From Pisolithus tinctorius (taxonomy: Eukaryota; Basidiomycota; Agaricomycetes; Boletales; Pisolithaceae): a stretch of 64,000 nucleotides of DNA. Position 1 is the stretch's first letter, and every line of letters begins with the position of its first letter. Position numbers and translations under genes: made by a program. The notes below the pieces were generated by a model, which was not told the DNA's origin, ran no database searches, and worked only from the letters and a program-made list of their open reading frames with translations. Where the stretch lies: assembly GCA_024663395.1 (NCBI GenBank), contig JANFAH010000017.1:496001-560000 (forward strand), in the 5' to 3' direction. This document shows, in pieces, positions 55,955 to 64,000 of the stretch.

Positions 55955-57710
55955 CCTAGGGTTGGGTAGGCCGGACTGTGAAGGTGGGGCCAGCCTATGT
56001 CACAGGATGATGGATCAACTTCCCCGGAAGTGGGGTCAGCTGACATGACTATAGGATGGATTGATGACCTGGAAGTGAGGTCGGCTGATGCAGCTATGGG
56101 ATGAATTAGTGTCCTGGAAGTGGGGTTGGCCAACACAGCTATGGGATGAATTAGTGTCCTAGAAGTGGGGTCGGCCGACACAGCTATGAGATAGATTAGT
56201 GTCCTAGAAGTGGGGTCGGCCAATGCAGCTATGGGATAGGTTAGTGTCCTGGAAGTGGGGTCGGCCGACACAGCTATGGGATGAATTAGTGCCCTAGAAG
56301 TGGGGTCGGCCAACACAGCTATGAGATAGATTAGTGTCCTAGAAGTGAGGCCAGCTGACACAGCTATGAGATAGATTAGTGTCCTAGAAGTGGGGTCGGC
56401 TGATGCAGCTATGGGATAGGTTAGTGTCCTGGAAGTGGGGTCAGCTGACACAGCTATGGGATGAATTAGTGCCCTAAAAGTGGGGTCGGCCGACACAGCT
56501 ATGAGATAGATTAGTGTCCTAGAAGTGGGGTCGGCCGATGCAGCTATGAGATAGATTAGTGTCCTAGAAGTGGGGTTGGCCGACACAGCTATGAGATAGA
56601 TTAGTGTCCTAGAAGTGGGGTTGGCCGATGCAGCTATGGGATAGGTTAGTGTCCTGGAAGTGGGGTCAGCCAACACAGCTATGGGATGAATTAGTGCCCT
56701 AAAAGTGGGGTCGGCCGACACAGCTATGAGATAGATTAGTGTCCTAGAAGTGGGGTTGGCTGATGCAGCTATGAGATAGATTAGTGTCCTAGAAGTGGGG
56801 TCAGCTGATGCAGCTATGGGATAGGTTAGTGTCCTGGAAGTGGGGTCGGCCAACACAGCTATGGGATGAATTAGTGCCCTAGAAGTGGGGTCGGCCAATG
56901 CAGCTATGAGATAGATTAGTGTCCTAGAAGTGGGGTCGGCTGGCACAGCTATGAGATAGATTAGTGTCCTAGAAGTGGGGTCAGCTGATGCAGCTATGGG
57001 ATAGGTTAGTGTCCTGGAAGTGGGGTTAGCTGACACAGCTATGGGATGAATTAGTGCCCTAGAAGTGGGGTTGGCCGACACAGCTATGAGATAGATTAGT
57101 GTCCTAGAAGTGGGGTTGGCCGACACAGCTATGAGATAGATTAGTGTCCTAGAAGTGGGGTCAGCCAATGCAGCTATGGGATAGGTTAGTGTCCTGGAAG
57201 TGGGGTCAGCCGACACAGCTATGGGATGAATTAGTGTCCTAGAAGTGGGGTTGGCCGATGCAGCTATGAGATAGATTAGTGTCCTAGAAGTGGGGTCGGC
57301 CGATGCAACTATGGGATAGGTTAGTGTCCTGGAAGTGGGGTCAGCTGACACAGCTATGGGATAGATTAGTGTCCTAGAAGTGGGGTCGGCTGACCCAGCT
57401 ATGAGATGAATTAGTGACCTAGAAGTGGGGTCAGCCAACACAGCTATGGGATAGATTAGTGACCTGGAAGTGGGGTTGGCCAACACAGCTATGGGATGAA
57501 TTAGTGACCTGGAAGTGGTGTCAGCTGACACAGCTATGGGATAGGTTAGTGACCTGGAAGTGGGGTTGGCCAAACCAGCTATGGGATAGATTAGTGACCT
57601 GGAAGTGGGGCCAGCTGACATGGCTGGGGGAAGGGATGATGTCCTGGCAGTGGGGTCAGCTGATGTGGCTGGGGGGAATGAACCATGACCTGGAGTTGTG
57701 GTTGGGCAGA
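55955..57710 (+). repeat. Subterminal 45-bp tandem repeat array, element C
   Basis: The same units as 15600-17400, here with the core reading CCT(A/G)GAAGTGGGGTCGGCCGAC on the plus strand, one unit fewer. CpG states of individual cores differ from those in A (for example TCG against TTG, CGAC against CAAC), with little other change. Confidence 0.9.
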
Positions 57711-58061
57711 CACTTTGCAAGAAAGACCAATATCTTGCTAGTGGGTTAGTGGGGCTGGCCAATCTTATTACTCAGTACACTACTTCCTTGGTAGTTAGCT
57801 GGCTGAACCCACATGGTTGTGGAAAAATCCTATATCCTATCCTTATCCTGTGGTATTGAAGTTAACTCTACCAATCTGGCCATTGTATTGGAATTAACAT
57901 TGGGCAAATTTACTCAGTTGTGTATCAGTACTTAAGGAGGAATTGTCCTGCAGGAAATTACTTTTTTTTCTGAACATTCAATGTCATATGAAATTTGAAA
58001 ACACAAAGCAGCTATTTTTGATTGTAGTACATGCATATCATATGTATCAAGGTAGGGTATT

Positions 58062-59649
58062 TTACAAAGATTCCAACAGCCAGGATGATGTTTGCCCCTT
58101 TCCCTGTGTCAGTTTGGTAGCCCCTTTGGACATGCAGATAGTATAGGTTTGGGGAGGCTGAGATGTGCCTTGTGTGTCCTTCCCACAGCCAGGATTCTTG
58201 CACTCATAGGAATAAGTCTGCCCTGAACAACCAGCTTCCCACTTCTGAATGCTATAACACTGAGGGCACTGGGCAGGCAATTGTTGTCCCCAAGGCCTGA
58301 TGAACTTGTCAGTCCAGACAAATTTCTCCACCACTACCTTCTCCTGCCACAACATCAGGATGATGTTGGAGTGCCTACCCAACATACCACAGTCATTCAG
58401 GGCATACCTGACTGCACTTTGGACATGGAAGCCTTGAACAAGGGTGGAGTCAAGGACACTCATGAGGAAGGGAATGGTGGTGACTAGTTGAAGTCTCTCA
58501 GCATCAAAAAGCAACATGGACCTTGGCCTGAAACTGATATGGTGTCAGCCATAACCACCAACATTGAAAGAAAACCTACTGTTGCACAGCTGCCTTCAGT
58601 CCTTGGAAGCTCTGCTCCTTCCTTACAGTAGAACCACATACAAAGAAGATGAGGTCTCCACCCTTGACAATGTTGGAGAGGGGTAACAGAAGGCCTTACA
58701 GAAACTGCAACTGGTCAGATGGGAGTGACAGTCAAACAATAGTGACTTACCTCAAAGACCTCTGTGGCTATTGGAACCTTATTCTCCATTCCAGAGAACA
58801 GATCCCCCCTGTCTTCATCAGTATGGGTAGTAAGGAAAATGACTACCTTAGCAAAGGTAGTCAGACTTGAAGCTAGCTTTGATGCTGCAGTGTCATAGGC
58901 AGCTCTGGACTCCTCAGTGGCAAAGTTGAAGGACAGTTGTGAGAAGTGGTAGGTGTCTTGTCTGAAATATCCCTGCAACATGGTGTGAAGGATATGCACA
59001 GGGGCATGGCCAAGCTCTAGAGACTCAAGGTGGAGGTGGATAATGGCAGTAGAGTTACCAGCCACTTCAGAGGTGGTGGCATGCTCAAACCCCCCAATGA
59101 CCACAAGAGGGTGTTTCAGGACTGGCTTGCCTGACAAGTAGAAGCCCTGTACTTGGAGTTAGAAGTGATTGGGGTGGCAATATGCACTTACAAAATAGGG
59201 CTGAGGACTTTCAAATCTTGTCATTTTCCAATGACAGGCAACACACCTGAAGTTCATCCAGAGTTTGAGTCAATGGAATTAATTCATAAAAGGGAGGTTA
59301 ACACACCTAAAGGTCACAGGAAGCTGGGTGACCTCTGCAAGGCAATCCTCAGGTACTACAACACACTTGTTACACACTACCCTTCTGCATCCTGCCTGAT
59401 CACAAGGCCACAATGTCCCTCCATCCCTGCACATCACACAGAACTGCATAGAATGTTAGAAAGATGGATGGAATATAAAAAGAGACTTGCCAAGTTCCTC
59501 ATCCTTCTCTTCTTGGCAACAGGGGCCTTCCTAGCATGGGCCTTGCTTGACTTGGCAGCATGTTTTTCCCTAGCTTTCAGACCAGCAAGAGATACCCTGG
59601 GAGCTCTACCCCCAGTGGTCTTCTTAGCTGTCTGCTTGGTCTTCACCAT
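58062..59649 (-). CDS. Histone-H3-tail mimic with PHD-like finger, element C copy
   Basis: Mirror of 13661-15248 with the same exon borders and the same protein as far as I can compare. Start ATG at 59649, MVKTKQTAKKTTGGRAPR; PHD-like C4HC3 at about 59240-59440; zinc-ribbon-like end near 58200; stop at 58062. It shares the TAA in exon 5 (about 58696-58698), so either that stop predates the duplication of the element or the exon border there is misjudged and the gene is intact. Confidence 0.7.
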
Positions 59650-59930
59650 CTGAGTGTATTATGCCAACATTAGTGAGTGGCAGCAACATGACACAGAAGG
59701 GAACAGTAGCATACCTTATTATCTTTACAAGACACAGAAGGTGTAGGGGACAAGCAGTAAGATAACAATAAATGCATTTAGTTTAGTACATATATCATGC
59801 AGCAGGGATAGATATCTACATATTTATGGAAAAGACAAGCCAATGTATGCAACTACACAACACTGGGCACTGGATAAGCAGACCAAAGAGGGTAATATGT
59901 AAGTATCATCTGGACACCATGAAGTAGAAG
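59650..59930. other. Leader between the minisatellite and the H3-mimic ATG, element C
   Basis: Mirror of 13380-13660. No coding block. Contains the last GGTATGC-type donor (about 59715 on the minus strand) and a pyrimidine-rich stretch, so probably a 5' UTR intron. Confidence 0.35.
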
Positions 59931-60750
59931 TCCAACAACATACCTTATTGGATGAGACACAGCAAGGGAGATGCAGTGTGGCAGGAGGGAGATATGAATT
60001 GATAGCCTACTAGTGTGTTTTGTGAGTGGTACAGGGACACCAGGAACTGGGACAACATACCTTTTGTAGGATGAGACACAGCAAGGGGGTGTTCTGTGAG
60101 TGGTAGAGGGATGCCACGACCTGGGACGACATACCTTTTTTTTTTTGATAAGGCACAGCGAGGGGGTGTTCTGTGAGTTGTAGAGGGACGCCGCGAAGCT
60201 GGGACAACATACCTTTTTTTTTGGATGAGCACAGCAAGGGGGTGTTCTGTGAGTTGTAGAGGGACACCGCGAAGCTGGGACGACATACCTTTTTTTTTGG
60301 ATGAGCACGGCGAGGGGGTGTTCTGTGAGTGGTAGAGGGACGACTTACCTTTTGTTTTTTTGATAAGGCACGGCGAGGGGGTGTTCTGTGAGTTGTAGAG
60401 GGATGCCGCGAAGTTGGGACAACATACCTTTTTTTTGGATAAGCACGGCAAGGGGGTGTTTTGTGAGTGGTAGAGGGACGCCGGGAAGTAGGACGACATA
60501 CCTGTTTTGTGGATGAGACAAGGCGAGAGGGGGGGGTGTTTTGTGAGTTGTAGAGGGATGCTGCGAGCTACTTACCTTCTTTTTGAATGAACGGGCTTTG
60601 TGAGTAGTATGGGACACTGAACAACGTGCAATAGACTGAGAAGGATGGCAGCATCCTGGTGTGTGATGTGAGTGTTGAAGCCATGAGAGGTTGACAACAT
60701 ACCTTTTTTGTTTTTTTTTTGAAGGGAGACGCAGCACAACGTACCTATTT
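59930..60750 (-). repeat. Splice-donor minisatellite, element C
   Basis: Mirror of 12560-13380, with the same unit order. A-tract (here T-tract) lengths differ by a base or so in several units, which shifts the spurious open frames relative to copy A. Confidence 0.7.
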
Positions 60751-61239
60751 TGTGTTTAGAGAGGGAGAGGCGCAAGAGATCCAGAGGACGACGACGTACC
60801 AAAAATTTTGCTGAGATGCAGTGGGGCCAGAGAGTGGGATAACGCAACGACAGTCGGTGAGGGAGACACTGTGTGGCAAGAGGAGAGGAGCAAAAGACCG
60901 TGTCAATCCAGATACTCGGATGCACAGATCTCGATTTTGGACAGGTCACGTAGTGAGACCTATGATAATCTTGGACACAACCTTAATTGTGACATGAACA
61001 ACGTCATGGCTGTCATGATTATCACACATGTCTACCCGTACTTCGGATGCATCTCTGGAACATTACGTAGGACTATATACAGAGTGGTCCGTCGCCGCTA
61101 GGCCGATTTCCGGTTTCAATAAGTGACTACATGTATTAAATGATCCGGTAGTGCTACTACAATACATTTTCTGTGAAAACCCAAGGGTAAGCCACCACTA
61201 CCGCTCAGCCAACGGCACGAGGGAGTGCTTGCTTGGCTT

Positions 61240-61670
61240 GACAATGCAATTACGAGAATGTCAAGCGAACATTTAGTATTTAGTATATAGAAGCCGAATC
61301 CGGTGACAGTGGAGTCACATGACATCGCTATTTGCGATGTATAGTACAACACGCGGTACTGACTCAGAGGAAGTTGCCGGCACTCATGGCAACTGAACAC
61401 GTGCCAAGGCCGAGAACGTGACATTGACAGCGACCTTGCTAGTTGGACTGTGGCCAAACAATGGTACATAAGACTCAAGTATATAAATCCCCCCCAGTCA
61501 GTGGCATGTTTTTTCCCTTACTGCGTTTCTCTGCGATGTGACGCTTCCCCTCTGCCGTCCTCCCTCTCCCTCCATCTCCATCTCCCTTTCCCCCTCTCTC
61601 TTTCTCGTTTTCTGTGCTACGTCATCTTCGTTTTTATCTCAGCCTGTCGTCTCGGCTGTCATAAGGTAAG
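61240..61670. promoter_or_regulatory. Divergent CpG-retaining promoter region, element C
   Basis: Mirror of 11640-12070. AGTATATAAATCCCCCCC (61480) heads the plus-strand TET-side transcript, with the CATAAG|GTAAGTGG donor at about 61660. TATATA on the other strand (about 61285) heads the H3-mimic transcript. Confidence 0.5.
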
Positions 61671-63019
61671 TGGCACCTCTGATCCAGAATTTTCACATTA
61701 CTTGATTACCGTTACTTTGCAGCATCCTTGGCGCCTCACTATTGACTGTAGTCTGCAGCTACAGGATGTAGGGAGGGGCTACCCTTGACCTTAGATTGTG
61801 CTTGGCCAGCACAATTTTTGGTTGTTGGGTAATATGTTGGGTCTGGGGGAATAGTCTGTGCCTACATTGTAGGCCAGCTCATGGGATCTGGGGGCTAGTC
61901 TGTACCTACATTGTAGGTCAGCTTATGATGTTTTATTTGGTCTGTACCCACCTGTGTGGGTCAGCCTATGACGTTTTTTTTGTGTGGTATGTGTTGGTAT
62001 ATATTGGTAGTAGCTAGTTGGTCAGGCTTTGGTGTAGTGAGTATTCAACTTCTGTATAATCTATGTTGTACTGACATAAACTTTCTAGAGCTGTTTGTCT
62101 TTGACTCCTGGTGAATAAATAGTGCACCTCAGGTATGTGAACTTTGCAAAGTTGTGTTGATGCTAATGTGTTTTTAAGATCTTTGTTATCAGCTTTTGTG
62201 CACTTTTTTGGGAACTTGGTTGAATTGAGGACAGTTTTTATTGGCCCAACTGTACTTCTGGAGGAGGGCCCCCTCTGGAATGCAGGCAAGCCTTGGTTTC
62301 TTATGAAACCATTATACCTTTGTAGTTGAAATTGTAACTGTAGTTGAATTTATGTATGACCTTGTAAATGCCACTGCTTTGATTGGATTTGAATGCTGTG
62401 AGGGAATCTATGCTTCTTTTTTTGAATGAAGCATGTGCTAACCCTAACCCTAGCATAAGACTTGGTGTATTTCTTCATGCAAGTCTCCTTCTAACCCTAA
62501 CCTTAGCAAATGACTTGGTGTATTGTTTCATGTCAGTCTGCCTGGCTGGTGGATGGTGCTAGATTAGCACTGGTGTTCCATGGCTGATCTTCTTAAGCAA
62601 GGTTTCCCTTTGATGCTCAAGAGCTTGCCAATGGCATTACTAGCAACCCAACATCTTCCCTTCAAATGCTGACTGGATGTGTTCCTAGCTGTTGGATGTT
62701 GCTAGATTGCTAGATTAGTATTGGTGTTCCATGGTTTCCCATGATGCTCAAGAGATTGCTGGACTGGATTGACTTGGAGTTCAACTGCTGCTGAGTTTGA
62801 TTGCACCATTCCAGGCCCCTGCTTACATGACTAGATGTTTCAAGAAACATGGTGTATCTAGTAGACTAAGTTGGGTTTCTGGATTCTGGATCTTCCCCCA
62901 AGTCAAGCAAGGTCCCTTGTGGAGAATAACTTCCAACTTATGTACTGAGTGATTTTTAACTATTTTTCTCGTGGTTGAAAAATTTTCCTTTGACTTTTCC
63001 AACACCCCCCACATCATCA
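61670..63019. other. Leader region with hairpin and TTAGGG-like repeats, element C
   Basis: Mirror of 10291-11640: hairpin repeats at 61830-61972, the AACCCTAACCCTAGC and AACCCTAACCTTAGC telomere-like motifs at about 62440-62510, and the imperfect 150-bp duplication at 62540-62780. No coding block recognised. Confidence 0.4.
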
Positions 63020-64000
63020 TGGATGATTCCCTGCATACAATGGTGGTTGGAATGCTGAAGGCTGCCTTTGGAACAGTCCCTATGATCTCTTCCAGCTCTA
63101 TTTTCTCAAATCACCAGCTCAGGAAGCCAAGGTAAGCCATAAGCAGTGATGCTACACTTGCTATGTATTTAGTTGGATAATAGACTTCGATCCTTGGCTG
63201 AGTTAACCCAAGTCAGGGCAACATTGCAAGGGGAATCTGGTCTAACTTCAGATGCTATTACATCTTTGGAAGTTAGGCTGGCATCCGCAGTCATTACACA
63301 TGCCATCCTCAATCCCTGTAGGTGATTTCCACAACAATTCCAAGTGATCCAAGTCTGACCCTTAATAGATGTGTTGCATTGGGATGCAGACAGGTTTTCT
63401 GAACCATTGGTGCATGCCAAGGACAGGACCATCCATTTTGAAAACCCAAAAATTGGGTATATCAATGCTCCTGCCACAGTTCTGGATGTGCATGGCAGGG
63501 TGATAGTATGGTATCTGCCTGGTATTGTCCCAGATGCACGGATAGTGAGTGTTTTCATTCTCTGACAACCCTTCACTACAGCTTTTATATCATAGGAACT
63601 TCTCAATTCCCTTCTCCTTTCCATAAAAGACAATCTTCAGACTGAGCCCAAGAACAAGCCAAAAGACAAAAGCAAGCTTAACAAACGATATGGCCATAAG
63701 CATCAGCCTGTTGACCAAGTCATGTATGGACATGGCAGGATTTCCATGTCTCCTGCCACATTCCAACAGGCCCATGAGGTTTGTCCAGGTGCTGTGATTT
63801 CCATGGTAGGGGCTGACAAATTTAAAGAGGTTGGTTGATACACTCTATCAAAGCACATCCCTCAAACAGAAAGCCAATAGGGAATGGCTGCTCAAGATTT
63901 CTTATGTGGAACACTTCTGGAGCAATATAGCAAAGGTCTCATTGCCAGATATGGCCAGGGCTGGTGATCAAGCAATGTTGGCCAAGGCTGGCAGGGTGGA
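63020..64000 (+). CDS. TET/JBP-family dioxygenase of element C, partial
   Basis: Mirror of the first two thirds of the gene at 8946-10290. Exons with LYFLKSPAQEAK (ending 63133), LDNRLRSLAELTQVRATL, VLHWDADRFSEPLVH, INAPATVLDVHGRVIVWYLPG and LLNSLLLSIKDNLQTEPK are joined by introns with GTAAGC, GTAGGT and GTGAGT donors. The window ends before the H-x-D catalytic block. The same one-base frame change near 63825 is present. Confidence 0.8.

Larger units (their letters stand above)
55869..64000 (+). mobile_element. KDZ-TET transposon element C, inverted second copy, runs out of window
   Basis: Reverse complement of 9310-17486 throughout, with positions summing to about 73310 (73355 at the array's inner end because one 45-bp unit is missing). 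Differences seen are the unit loss, A-tract length changes and scattered transitions such as TCG/TTG and GAC/AAC in the array. Its terminal repeat lies inside the squalene epoxidase relic, while that of A lies inside the DIRS recombinase, so these are independent insertions rather than a simple segmental duplication. KDZ and HMG genes would be expected beyond 64000. Confidence 0.88.

Noticed and set aside
9310..64000. The giant inverted repeat as an assembly artefact
   Set aside because: Distinct flanks at both inner ends, a one-unit difference in the array, A-tract length changes and scattered transitions show two separate copies. Long reads would settle it.

Overview
The window reads as transposon-packed DNA from a mushroom-forming basidiomycete (Agaricomycetes). 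The grounds are KDZ transposases paired with TET/JBP dioxygenase genes (an association established for basidiomycetes), chromodomain-type Ty3/Gypsy elements, a tyrosine-recombinase (DIRS-like) retrotransposon, introns of about 40-60 nt, and a decayed squalene epoxidase (ERG1) gene. I see no rRNA, tRNA or CRISPR. Almost all of the 64 kb is mobile or derived from mobile DNA.

Layout. (1) 1026-17486 is a candidate complete 16.5-kb KDZ-TET transposon ('element A'). It has 79-bp terminal inverted repeats and, inside each, an array of 45-bp subterminal repeats sharing a 22-nt core with the palindrome GTCGGCCGAC. On the minus strand it carries a TET/JBP gene, a KDZ transposase (broken by an 802-bp solo LTR) and an HMG-like accessory gene. 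On the plus strand, from a CpG-retaining divergent promoter region, it carries a gene whose protein starts with a histone-H3-tail mimic followed by a PHD-like finger. (2) 17487-22060 is a DIRS-like element on the minus strand, cut off inside its tyrosine recombinase by element A. (3) 22503-29956 is a young, full-length Ty3/Gypsy chromovirus with 486-bp LTRs, a perfect 5-bp target duplication, and an antisense gene with a Zn2Cys6-like cluster between pol and the 3' LTR. (4) 29970-50526 is an older KDZ locus (HMG-like gene on minus, KDZ on plus, divergent). Its KDZ gene is split by a second Gypsy element (35338-49723), itself hit by two copies of a long LTR-like repeat, one of which holds a 3.54-kb palindrome whose two arms each carry a solo LTR. 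(5) 50.6-52.5 kb is unrecognised decayed coding DNA; 52479-54291 is a third long-LTR copy; 54567-55868 is a squalene epoxidase pseudogene cut by the next transposon. (6) 55869-64000 is a second, nearly identical, inverted copy of the right half of element A ('element C'), running out of the window inside its TET gene; positions in A and C add to about 73310.

Common thread. The older elements are visibly poor in CpG, and their breaks are mostly CGA to TGA, TGG to TGA or CAA to TAA. LTR differences, array differences between A and C, and two target duplications are explained by C-to-T (or G-to-A) changes, mostly at CpG. This fits cytosine methylation and deamination in a genome whose transposons encode a methylcytosine-oxidising enzyme. 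The KDZ-TET-HMG association is known; the H3-mimic/PHD passenger gene, the CpG-palindrome subterminal arrays and the antisense Gypsy gene look like the parts most worth following up.
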